DNA of 64,000 nucleotides from Lindgomyces ingoldianus. Taxonomy: Eukaryota; Ascomycota; Dothideomycetes; Pleosporales; Lindgomycetaceae. The notes beneath the pieces are model-generated. The model was not told where the DNA came from and ran no database searches. It saw nothing but the letters and a program-made list of their open reading frames with translations. The translations under genes and the position numbers were made by a program. Of the stretch, positions 1-12,100 are shown piece after piece. Each line of letters begins with the position of its first letter. Position 1 is the first letter of the stretch. The stretch lies in assembly GCF_010093535.1 (NCBI RefSeq), contig NW_022985205.1, positions 469,239 to 533,238 of the forward strand. The letters run 5' to 3'.

Positions 1-3000
1 GCTTCGATCTTCGACCAAGGCCATTCGCTAGCCTCTTTCTCAGAGGTTTGTACATTGAGAAGTTTGCGACGCAAGGCCCAAAGTCCGTAAATGTCATCAT
101 CCTCCGGGACGTTGAGCGGATCGTCTTCAGACTCGTCTTCCTCGGTGACAGGATACGGATCGTCACCGCGCATATGCGCCTTGGTTGCGAAGAGGAACAC
201 AATCTCTCCAATAGTGAATTTTGACGCGTATAGCTTTGAGAGCACCTCCGCGAACCGAATGGTACACGTTGGCTTTGAGTCCCATCTATACGTTGTACCA
301 TCGAACCCAGCGAGCTTCGCGAGATCGTCAAGGTTCTCCGCGACGATCTTACACCATGAGGCGGATCGTTTTGAGCAATGAAGATTCTGCATGCTGTAGT
401 CCTCTATACCCAAAAGAAGAGCCTCAACAGCCCATGTGCGCTGTGGTGAATCTTTGGGAGCACCAGACCAGAGAGCTAGCAGTTGGGTTTGTTGATCAGA
501 CTGAGATGTAGCCGCACCGTCCGTGGCACGTGTCCATGGAAGTCTCCACATCTCCTTCAGCATCAGCAGAGACGATAATTGAACAAGAAAGTCAGGATTT
601 ACGTTGTTGTTATCGAAAAGGTGAAGAACAGAGCAAATGTCGGCTAAGGTAGCCATGGACAAGCACTCTCCGCAACGCCCTCTTAGGCGCTGCCAGAGCC
701 GAACGAACACGACCAGTTTGATGATTTCCCCAATCGGTGATTCGGTATTGAAAGTAATCAACAAGGATTCTGCGCAGCACGGTAAGCACGGAGGGTAACT
801 GGCACCATTTGAGTCTTCGCGTTGGCGCGGACCGAACTTCACGATGCCACTGCCGTGCAGTTCAAGGAAATCGCAGTACGTGATTCCTGCGATTTCCAAA
901 AACCATGCCACAGTTATAGAAGAAGAAATGGGTGTCCTGTCAAGATTCTGGAAGCTCATAAGCTGTAACGCCGTTTGCAGGGTCATCTTCCCACCGAATA
1001 TGACAGTAGCTTCTTCAGCTGAAATGCAAAGGTATTCGCTAGCAAGGTCGCGGCGGACGGGAAAGCGCCAGATACTTTTCTGGAACGAAGGTGGCTCCAG
1101 CGACGCGTCCTGTGCAAGCTCCGTGATGTCCTTGTGGAACATTCTCATTGTCTCAAAACGTGATGTACCAAGTGCCTTGAGATATGTCCAGCAGACATCA
1201 AGACTTTGAGAGTACGGTAACTTGGAAGTCGCGAAGGTGGATTTCAGAACATCATACGCATTCGGGCTAGGCGCTGTGTGCGGTGTAGAGTGCTGTGGAA
1301 GAGCCTCCAAGATCCCAATCGATGTGAGAGAGCCAGGAAGCTGAAGTTTTTTACTGTTGGCAATGTCTAGGCTTTTGAGCCCTTGATCCAAGGTGTTGAA
1401 AACGACTCCAACTGGATTGGGAGTCTGCTGGCTGACGCCCAAAGCAAAAGACTCTAGGTTTTCGTTTACAATATCGATGTACGGTACAACCAGGTCCGAA
1501 TTTGAGCTTGTGACTGAAATAGACCTAAAGTCCCCACGTCGAGACGTTAGGATATCCCCTAAGGTTTGCTGGCTGCCGACACCCGTTAGGTTGAGGAGAT
1601 CTTGAAGGTATTGAACGGATCCGAAGGGTGACAGGTGGCAAGGGGGGATGCAATTCACTAGAGACCCTGTGTTAATGGGCTGAAATCCTGTTTCAGGACC
1701 AGAGTCGGTATCAGCGGGAGTCCGGGGTAATTTCTTGGCCAACTCATAGATGTCGCCAGCTTTTGGAAAAGCAACCGTACCAACTAGGGCGCTGGGAAAC
1801 ATGTTCTGGGGGATTTCTAGGACCTTGCTAGCAGACGTGAGGCCACGTGCATGGAGAGCTTCCATGTAGGAAAACCGCAGCTTCGTATCGAGGGTCACTG
1901 CTGGGTCAGTACAAGAATTATGACATCCAACAATGGAATTATTCAGAACTTACTGGAGAAGTCAGTCAATTTATAAAGTGTCCAGAGCTCCTCCACGGCT
2001 GTAGCAATAAATGTTGCTACACTGGTATTACCACCGAAAAGATTCAAGGCAGCGTTGTAAACGGACTGTCTCTCCGATTCGTCGAAGGGGTTCGAGAAAG
2101 AAAATGATGAGAATGAATGGAAGAATTGCACAACGGTATCCCTGTCATGGAAGCCATTTAGAAATGGGATACCAGAGGGTTGGAATGGAGGGGGTGGCTC
2201 AGTTGAAGATGCGACAAAGAGGATCTTGCTAAGGTCTTGAACGAAAGAATGGACCTTGTCTGCGAGGCTTCCAAGTATGTACTTCTTTGGTAGAAGGTTT
2301 GGAGTCGTGTGAGCTTGGAAAAATATAAGCCAAGATTTTTCGGTGACCTGTAAGAGATCGTCTACAGTTTTTAATGGGGCTCCAGCCGAAGTCTTCAAGT
2401 CCTCCAGGATCTTGCTGATCAAGTCCTCCTCATTAGGGACAACAATTTCAAGGATGATGACTAGATACTGAGTGGAGGAGAAGAGTGGAGTCCAAAATGT
2501 TTCAAGTATCTTGTCATCCGTGCCAGGATAGGCGAGCCATTGTGTTACTACTGAGCGAACATCGACATTCTTAGCAGGTTCTACGAAGATATGGGATGCG
2601 TTACCAACAGATGGCCGCAGTGCAACAATTCGTCGAATCGCCTGATACTGGTTTATAGTAACATCTCCGCTTGAGGTTAGAGTAGTGTGCTCCATTACGA
2701 TACCGTCGATATCGGGTGAGTTGAGTACTCTAGCGTCGATGGCCTGGTTCATGAGGCTGATAAGAGTCGTCGTTGGACTGGTGATGAGAAACTGAATGCG
2801 CGTATCAAAGTCTTGCGTCAAGCTATAGGTAGTCGTCAGAGCGTAGAAAAAGGCGGCAGGCACCGTGAAAGGAGGGTCAAGTGCTGTGATATCTGTTGCT
2901 GGCAGCGCTGCACTGCCAGACAAAGACAATGATGCCGAAGAATTTGATGATGTGTGTGAAACAGTGGGTTTCACAGGGACGTCGAGGTTAGCTCTTCGAC

Positions 3001-3985
3001 CCTCGCTCACTGTGTATTGCTCTAGCCGAACAGCCATAACAACGGAGAAAACAAAGTTGGCGAGCTGCAGAGCGTTGGCATTACGGATTGCATAATATGA
3101 AGTCCTCTCTCCTTCAAATTTCTCTCTCGCCTGGTCCATTTTATCAGGCTCACCGACACCGCCTACAGTATAGAGGTCTTCGAGGGACGGCACGGGGATG
3201 GGGAAAGCTACACCATTCAAATCAGCTGTAGGAAGCGGTGCCGTTGGAGGCGGGTCTATGGCGCGGTTGTAGATAAGCTCCAGAGCGATCTGGTGGGCTT
3301 GATCAGTAGTTATGAAGGTGACCATCTCTTCGAGCGAAGGGGAGCCCTCAGTCTGATCCTTTTGGAGAACGGCATCGATTGCATCACGAAGCGAAGCAAA
3401 GCTTGGTGGCCGCCCGTCCTTGGGTAGAGATACCAAAGTACTGCCGTCTGGAAGAGAAGTTGGAGGGACTTCTAGAAATAGGTAAATGTCGGTTGGTGCA
3501 CGCATGTAATCGCTTCGATCAATAGACAGATCACGCGTTATCGGCGTCACATTGAAGTCCACAACATCTTCGTGGAGAAAGGCAGTAGTAGGTCCAGACT
3601 GCTTTACCTCGAAGCGAACATCAAAAGAAGTTGGAGTGGGGTACTCGTGTGCACTGTCAATTTTTGTAGGGTCGATGACAATAACTGCCGTTGCCATAGA
3701 TAACAAATCAAGAGTGCCTGGTCTCAGATGCTGAATAATGCTCGTCTTGAGCCGCGTCGGATTGTCCAAGATTTCGAGCTCTGGTATCAAGGTAGGCGGC
3801 GGTTGCGAGAAGTCCGGTGCCGGAGCAAGTCCAGTAGCAGAGCCGAGCTCTCTGTCCATTTTTGGGGTTTCGACAGTCTTGTCGTAGGCCGTGACTGTGA
3901 CATTTTGCAATGCATCGTGGAAAGCGGTCGCCGGCACTGGCTTCGAGGGGACAATGCGCACAAGGAGATAGGTTGGAGTGGACAT
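1..3985 (-). CDS. TcA-like insecticidal toxin complex component, 3' end beyond the window
   Basis: This gene resembles the A component of bacterial Tc toxins, the large pore-forming, receptor-binding subunit. Exon 1 runs from the ATG at 3985 to 1954 and a 56-bp GT-AG intron (1953-1898) is removed; the donor is GTAAGT and the acceptor CAGCAG. Exon 2 then stays open to base 1, so at least 1309 codons are present and the end is missing. The open frame also extends upstream to a TTG at 4039, but the ATG is the sensible eukaryotic start. The TcA clue is in exon 2: near residue 767 it reads SPFGSVQYLQDLL, then a pattern of RRGDFRSI and VPYIDIVNENLES. This follows the SPAAYL..DLL / RRPDL / NE-L layout of the VRP1 region (Salmonella virulence plasmid 28.1 kDa A type). 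The roughly 760 residues before it are not recognised. The gene is divergent from the TcB-TcC-like gene at 6158. The family call is good; pore and receptor-binding regions are not visible here. Confidence 0.72.
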
Positions 3986-4138
3986 GTCGTCGGCCCTGGG
4001 GTGTATAAAGCGCCGATGGCTGGCGGCTTGGCAGAACAACTAGTTACCGTGATTAATCAGCTAACGCACGGTCTCACCTGACGCACAGTTTTTATCTACA
4101 GTCCACCCGCTCTAACTTTTTAGCTACTATAGCTATAT

Positions 4139-5028
4139 NNNNNNNNNNNNNNNNNNNNNNNNNNNNNNNNNNNNNNNNNNNNNNNNNNNNNNNNNNNNNN
4201 NNNNNNNNNNNNNNNNNNNNNNNNNNNNNNNNNNNNNNNNNNNNNNNNNNNNNNNNNNNNNNNNNNNNNNNNNNNNNNNNNNNNNNNNNNNNNNNNNNNN
4301 NNNNNNNNNNNNNNNNNNNNNNNNNNNNNNNNNNNNNNNNNNNNNNNNNNNNNNNNNNNNNNNNNNNNNNNNNNNNNNNNNNNNNNNNNNNNNNNNNNNN
4401 NNNNNNNNNNNNNNNNNNNNNNNNNNNNNNNNNNNNNNNNNNNNNNNNNNNNNNNNNNNNNNNNNNNNNNNNNNNNNNNNNNNNNNNNNNNNNNNNNNNN
4501 NNNNNNNNNNNNNNNNNNNNNNNNNNNNNNNNNNNNNNNNNNNNNNNNNNNNNNNNNNNNNNNNNNNNNNNNNNNNNNNNNNNNNNNNNNNNNNNNNNNN
4601 NNNNNNNNNNNNNNNNNNNNNNNNNNNNNNNNNNNNNNNNNNNNNNNNNNNNNNNNNNNNNNNNNNNNNNNNNNNNNNNNNNNNNNNNNNNNNNNNNNNN
4701 NNNNNNNNNNNNNNNNNNNNNNNNNNNNNNNNNNNNNNNNNNNNNNNNNNNNNNNNNNNNNNNNNNNNNNNNNNNNNNNNNNNNNNNNNNNNNNNNNNNN
4801 NNNNNNNNNNNNNNNNNNNNNNNNNNNNNNNNNNNNNNNNNNNNNNNNNNNNNNNNNNNNNNNNNNNNNNNNNNNNNNNNNNNNNNNNNNNNNNNNNNNN
4901 NNNNNNNNNNNNNNNNNNNNNNNNNNNNNNNNNNNNNNNNNNNNNNNNNNNNNNNNNNNNNNNNNNNNNNNNNNNNNNNNNNNNNNNNNNNNNNNNNNNN
5001 NNNNNNNNNNNNNNNNNNNNNNNNNNNN
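4139..5028. other. Assembly gap of 890 Ns
   Basis: The gap is a run of N with AT-rich sequence on both sides, between the divergent TcA-like and TcB-TcC-like genes. It probably marks a repeat that did not assemble. The translation-like open stretch across it is an artefact of the Ns. Confidence 0.99.
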
Positions 5029-5220
5029 CTTTTACATACATATAATAAAAGTATTAAAAAGTAAATATCTATATTTTATATTATTAATATCTATTTTATT
5101 TAAATATAAAGCTTTTTAAGTAAAAAATTTATATATTATATATTATACAATTAAAGCTATTATATAAAAAATTTTCACTATATTTTAGCTTAATATATAT
5201 ATAATTCCTTATATTTAAAA
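5029..5220. repeat. AT-rich, RIP-like relic beside the gap
   Basis: The stretch is almost entirely A and T, dominated by TA, ATAT and TTTAAA strings, and contrasts sharply with the balanced composition from 5230 onward. The last ~25 bases before the gap (4114-4138, with TAGCTACTATAGC) have the same flavour. This is what repeat-induced point mutation leaves of a transposable element in ascomycetes. No reading frame survives, and the element type cannot be told. Confidence 0.6.
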
Positions 5221-6157
5221 TTTCATGCTTATAGCTGTAGTAGTTATGAAAATGAGGGGAGTAGTTGTGTGTGGTGGGGTGTGCGTCAGGTGGGGCCGAG
5301 CGTCAGCTGATAAAATACGGTACGCAAACACATCGACCGTGACAGCGTATACGAAGCTCAACAGCGCGCAAACGGAGGCCCTCGCAGCGATTACAAGAAA
5401 GTAGATAAGTAGATGTTCGAGATGGAGGAGAATAGGCTTCTGGGCTCCGAGAATAGCGGGCGATGCAAAGCTCGAATGTGGGTTGGGTCTCACCCAGGTT
5501 ATGGTAGTAAGTATCCTTGCATCGACACCTTTCGCAGGAGCTGAAATATAAGAGAGTTGCCTGTAGGCCTATCTGGAAACAGACCACGACTTGACGTATT
5601 CATCGTTGGCTTCGCTACACAGGAACGCCGCTTTCTTTGGACTTGTTAGGTGGTGTGATCGAAGAAACCCTGAGATCGCGACAAGGAGGGCAGCATATCA
5701 CCTCAATACGCCATCGACCATCACAGGATCACTAGGCAACCATGAAGTCTGGTTCCATGTCTCAACATGATTGGTTTACTCAAATTCAATGTCTTCTTCA
5801 AGAAGAGGGGTGCATCCACCTTGGAGCCAAGATCTCAGCCGCACCTCGGAATTACAGAGAAGTCCGTCGCAGCGATGCCAATGGCTCAGCTCGGCGCAGA
5901 AGCCCTCTCTAAGTTTGATTGGAGTTGGACCTGAACAAAAATGAAGGCTTAAGTCGTATGACTTAGTCTCAAGTCTTGTACCGTGCACCACTCGAATACC
6001 TCATGGTTGTTTTATCCGCCGTCAGCTCGGAACGCATTTAAATCCAATTTCTAAGGGTCTAATTAATATCTAAGCACCGGTTACAGTATTTCGAAGTACA
6101 GTGCGTTCGACACCTTTAATCAGCTAAAAGTTTCGGCCAGTGCCCTCTGCTATCAGG
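5221..6157. promoter_or_regulatory. Upstream region of the TcB-TcC-like gene; no gene seen
   Basis: This is about 0.94 kb of normal-composition DNA between the AT-rich relic and the toxin-like gene at 6158. Only short open frames without recognisable content occur on either strand. It presumably holds the promoter of the TcB-TcC-like gene. The TcA-like gene has its own ~150 bp (3986-4138) before the gap, so the two genes are unlikely to share one compact promoter as assembled. No specific factor site could be assigned. Confidence 0.35.
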
Positions 6158-9100
6158 ATGGATCAAGTGTCAGCAGGATCACTTCACGAGCCGAGCCTGG
6201 CGACTGGGGCTTCTCCGAGCCCTCTAGCTGCAGTAACAGCACCGTCCGGAGGAGGGGCCATTCAGGGAATTGGAGAGACTTTTTCTGTCTCCGGACCGAC
6301 GGGGACTGCTTCTGCCTCCATACCTCTTCCCACCAGCACAGCGAGATCCGGTTCCACCCCAAAACTTACCCTCACATATGACTCGGGATCTGGGAATGGC
6401 CCTTTTGGCCTTGGATGGCAGCTCTCCGTGCCTTCCATTACTCGAAAGACATACAAGGGACTTCCCCAATATTTGGACGACGAAGAATCTGACGTGTTTA
6501 TGATGTCTGGGGCCGAAGATTTCGTCCCTGTCCTTGAGCCATCAGCCAATGGGTGGATTAAACAACTTCCTATCAAACGGACTTCTGGTCAGCTCGTATA
6601 TCAGATCACTACGTATCGACCTCGAGTAGAGGCGGAATTTGCAAGAATTGAGAGGTGGTCCGACTCTGACACTGGAATTGCTCACTGGCGCGCTGTGAGC
6701 AAGGACAATGTGACTTCCATATTTGGCGACACCAAGCTTTCCAGGATCAGCGACCCAGCTTGCCCAAGTCGCATTTTCTCTTGGTTGCTAAGTAGGACCT
6801 ACGACGACAAAGGGAACCTAACCCATTACGACTACAAGGCGGAAAATTCGGAGGGAGTTGATGAGTCGCTCATATCTGAGCAGCATCGTTCCTACATCGA
6901 TCGCACAGCCTCCAGATATTTAAAGCGAGTCAGATATGGAAATGTGATTTCACATAAATCGGTCAAGGACCACGACGATTTGAACTTTTATTTCGAAGTT
7001 GTCTTCGACTACGGTGAACATAGCCCCCATATTCCTACTCCACGAGAATGTCGGCACTGGAATGCGCGTCAGGATCCCTTCTCAAGTTTCCGTTCAACCT
7101 TTGAGATCCGTACTTACCGCCTCTGCGAGAGAGTCTTAATGTTTCATCACTTCCCAGACGAGCCAACAGCAGGAAAGGATTGTCTCGTGAGTTCCATGGA
7201 GTTGCACTATTCTAGTCAGCCCACAGTGACTCTTCTCACCTCAGCAACTCAGAAGGGCTTCAGGAAAGTCGATGGCCAGTGGTTTACTCAGTCACTTCCA
7301 CCGCTAGAGTTCGAATACAGCCAACCAACTATTGCTGACGACGCTATTTCACTCGGCCCACGTGCACTTGAAAATGTACCAGTCGGTGTGGCCGACACAA
7401 ATTACCAGTTTCTCGACCTCGATGCAGAGGGGCTACCAGGGCTTCTCACCCACCAGTCTAGCGAGTGGTTCTACAAACCCAACCTTGGAGGTGCACGCTT
7501 TGGTCCGATGCAAGTTCTTCCGCAAAGACCCACGGTGACGGAAGGCGGAAGTCAAATTGCTCAATGGCTTGATCTTAGCGGCGATGGCAAGCTCGATCTC
7601 GTACGTTTTCAAGATACCGCTCCAGGGTTCTACCGCCGAGATAATCTGCTCAGTAGCGGGTGGGAGCCTTTCCGCCATTTCCTCTCCATTCCCAACATCA
7701 ACTGGTCAGTGGCTCGTATGATTGATCTCACAGGTAACGGCTTGGCGGACATTCTCATAACAGACGACCAATTGTTTACTGCCTATGCATCGCTCGGTGA
7801 TTCTGGGTTTAACACGGCAGAGTACTGGCGACCGCCTGTGGATGAGGATGGAGGACCTCGTCTTTTGCTCCACGACGATCAGCAGAATATTTTCCTAGCC
7901 GATATGTCTGGCGACGGACTTGCCGATATCGTCAGAATTTGCAACGGTGAGGTTTGCTACTGGCCGAACTTGGGATATGGCCGATTTGGCCGCAAGCATT
8001 GTCTTGCTGATGCACCATTTTTCGATCTTCCGGACATGTTCACGCGCCAACGCATTATATTAGCTGATGTCGATGGGACGGGTACCACTGATCTCATACT
8101 TCTTCATCCCGACGGGCCTACAGTCTACATCAACGAAGCTGGTAACAGTTTAAGCGCCCCTCGATTGCTTGAGAACTGCCCTCCGTACGATGATATGAAG
8201 TCTGTCAACGCCATTGACCTTCTTGGTCAAGGGACAGCTTGTCTCACATTTTCTTCTAAATTATTGTCCGACGAGAACACTGGCCGGCAACTGTTCTATC
8301 TGGATCTCATGACTAACGGAAAACCATATCTCCTAAATTCTGTCAAGAACAACTTAGGTAGTGAAACTTATATCACCTACGAATCGTCGACAACTTTCTA
8401 CGTTCAAGATAAGCTTGCCGGAAGGTCATGGCACACCAACCTACCATTCCCTGTACAGGTCGTAAGCAAAGTCACTACAGTGGACCGAATTAGCGGAAAC
8501 CAGTTCACCTCGAAGTACGCTTACCACGAAGGATTTTTTGACCCTTATGAAAGAGAGTACCGTGGTTTTGGGCTAGTGGAGAAATGGGACAAGGATGAAT
8601 TCGACAAGTTTCAAGACTTCCCAGAACGGTTACATGCTACGAACACAGATTCAGCATTCACGAGCCCACCCGTCTTAACACGGTCATGGTATGATACTGG
8701 TGCCCTTATAGGGGGTTATCACATTGCACAGTCTCTGCTCTACCAGGACTGCAATTCCATTCAGTATGGGGCTCATCATTTGCCAATATCCACGCCGCTC
8801 GATACTATCAGAACCTCTGACAAAGAGATACCACATATCATCACTATTGAAGAGATGCGTGAAGCCTTCCGCAGCGTTCGAGGAACTTTGTTGCGCGAAG
8901 AGGTATTTGGCTTGGATGGAAGCCAGCACGAAGCAGTGCCGTACCTTGTCCAAGAGGCCAATTCCCAAGTGGAGCTGTTTCAACCGATGGGACCCAACCG
9001 CCATGCTGTCTTTTTCGTCCGCCCATGCGAGTCACTTAAGGTGTACTATGAGAGATGCAGAGGGATCGTTACAGGCAGTTTGAAGGAGGATCCGCGTGTC

Positions 9101-12100
9101 TCGCATAGCATGCTGTTGGAGACTGACATGTTTGGAAATCCCTTAGTGTCTGTGTCAATTGCGTACGGTCGTCAGAACAAAGAGTCAAGTATCCATCTCA
9201 ACGAGAAGGATCAACAGAAGCAAGCGCAGACTCATTGTGTTCTCCAGATGTCTGCATATACTAACCGAATACTTGAACCAGACACGTATCGCCTTCCAGT
9301 TCAATGGGAGTCTCAGAGTTTCGAGCTTCGAGGCCTTGTAGAAGGGCTTAGCTGTGCCCATGCCCTAGAGAAGTGCTGCCAGAACAAGCTACTCGAGCCA
9401 AAACTTAATGAGAGGAAGGGCGGCCGGACTTCACTTGTTCTTTTGAGCTTCTCGGCCGTGGCGCTGCTTGTAAAAAGTTTTCTAGCGAACCCGATTGATG
9501 AGGCATTTGAGGGTAGTCCTACTACAGAAGCTCCAAACCTATCCAATTCCATGGCTCGGAGGCTTCTTTCTCGTAAAAGAACAGCCTTCCGCAGTGACGA
9601 TATGTCAACGGCTCTTCCATTCGGAGTTCTAGAACCATTGGGCTTACCGTACGAGTCATACACCCAAGTCCTTACGCCTGGGTTGGCCAAGCATAGCTAC
9701 TTAGATCCTAACAGAATCGACCCATCCAACATTGATGCTGTGCTGGAGAACCAATGCGGGTATGTCAAACTTGACGGTGATTCCAATTACTGGGCACCTT
9801 TCGGACGTGTCTTCTTCTCACCGAAGGAATTAGACACTCCAGTAGAAGAGAGGCAGTATGCTGAGCGACATTTCTTCCTGCCGCATCGCCACAGGAATCC
9901 TTTCCATACGCCATCCTTCAATACTGAAATGGAGGTGCGATTCGATAAGTATGACCTGCTACCTATAGAGTCTAGGGACTCGGTGGGTAATATCATCAGC
10001 GCTGGCGTGCGAGCAAAGGGCGAGCGCTTTGGGCAGCTAACGAAAACGTCTTACGATTACCAACACTTGCGACCTCTGCTTGTTATGGATGGGAATCGCA
10101 ATTGCACCACTTACGCATTTGACGCGCTTGGCATAATTTCAGCAATCGCAATTCAAGGAAAACCGGAGGAAAGCCTTGGTGACAACCTGGGAGATTTTCA
10201 TTGGGTCTCAGATGAAGAGACGGATGAGTTTTTCAACTCGCCAATTTCTTCTGCAGAGTCATTGCTAGGCAATGCCACGTCCCGGATGATCCATGACCTG
10301 CACGCCTATCATCGCACAAGGAGCTCAGTACGACCCTCACCTATTGTAGCCGCCACCATCAGCCGTGAGATGCACGTGTCGGACCTCGCTCCAACCCAGA
10401 GACCCAGACTTCAGCTGTCATTTGTTTACCAGGACGGGTTGGGGCGCATTGCGCAAAAGCAAACTCTAGCTTCAGATGAAATTAAAATAAAATGTCCGAG
10501 GTGGCTCACTACTGGCTGGACACGTTATAATGACAAGGGTAGTGCAGTTCAAAAGTACGAACCCTTTTTCTCCGAATCACACCACTATCTGAGCGACTCA
10601 AAGCACGGAGTCTGCTCAACGTACTTATTAGATCCTCTCCAAAGAACGGCGGCGACTCTCAGCCCGAACCAAACTTGGTCAAAGAATGTCCTCACTCCAT
10701 GGGCTGAGAAGGTCTGGGACGCTAATGATACCTGTACGATAGACCCGGTTCATGACCCCGATGTTGGTGGCTATTTCAAAAAACTACCGGAGGCGTTTTA
10801 CTCACCGACATGGTACGAGGCACGTCAAAACAACAAACTTGGTGTCTCTGAAGCCGATGCTGCCATGAAGGCAGCTGCACATGCGGGTACTCCTACAACT
10901 GCTTATTATGACTCCATCGGGCGCAAAATCGTGGTTGTAATGGAGAAGAGAGAGCTACGACCACATGGAACTGTTGAATCAATCAACTTTGTTACTCGTG
11001 TAGACTACGACGCCAGTGGCAACATCCGTGGATCTTTCGATAAGCTCGGTAGACAAATAGAGGTGCGCGACTATGACATGCTCGGACAGACAATCCACAA
11101 TTCATCCATGGACAATGGAGAGCGCTGGACGCTAAAATCATGCCTTGGCGATATTGTACGCCAGTGGACAAACCGCGATCAAGAGTTATCGACTGAATAC
11201 GATGAAAGTCGTCGACCCATAAGGGTATACCTCCGGCCTGACAAGGGCTCTGACGAACGTCACCTCATAACAGAGATCACTTTTGGAGAAAGCCTTGAAG
11301 ATGCCGAAGAGCTGAATGCTAAAGGACGAATGGTAGCTCATAGAGACCAGTCTGGCGTGACTAAATCTGAACGGTACGACTACAAAGGCAATCTCTTGCG
11401 CGAGTCTAAGCAAGTGACGGCAGAAGCTGGCGCAGTAATAGACTGGTCTTGTGCTGCTCATGTACCATTACAGGGCCAGATTTTTCTAAAGGAATCAACT
11501 TACGACGCTCTCAACCGTTCCATTGCAATTACCGAGCCAGATGGGAGCACTGTTAGGAACCAGTATAACCAAGCAGGCCAGGTCCATTATGTTGAAGTTC
11601 AGCGGCCAGAAGACACAAAAGCACAGATCATCCTACGCTCAGCCCATTACAACGCACGAGGCCAGAGAACCCAAACAATATTTGGCAATGGAGTGGAGAC
11701 GGTCAACTCATACGAAGCAGATACATTCCGCTTAAGTCGCCTTCTGACTACCCGAAGAGACGGTAAACAGCAGTCTACGGCGGTCCTACAAGACTTGCGC
11801 TACACGTACGACCCAGTAAGTAACGTGACAATGACAAGGGACGAAGCGCAGCGTACAATCTTCTATGGTGGCGAGAAAGTTGATCCGGTGTCTGCTTACA
11901 CATACGATTCAACTTACCGCTTGATTGAAGCTACGGGTCGCGAGCATCTCGGTCAGGATAGCGAGAACTGGCTGAAAAGCATTCCATCGAAGCACCACAG
12001 CCACGATAATAAGGCAATGTGCAACTATCACGAAAGCTACCAATACGATGCAAATGGAAACATCACGAAAGTGAGACATGTCCGCAAAGGCGGGGCTGAG

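Noticed and set aside
4133..5041. A 302-codon minus-strand open frame
   Set aside because: It is almost wholly Ns and is an artefact of the assembly gap.
6140..6157. Upstream start (GTG at 6140) for the TcB-TcC-like protein
   Set aside because: GTG is not a normal start in fungal nuclear genes and the in-frame ATG at 6158 has a good context. The 6 extra codons add no family sequence.
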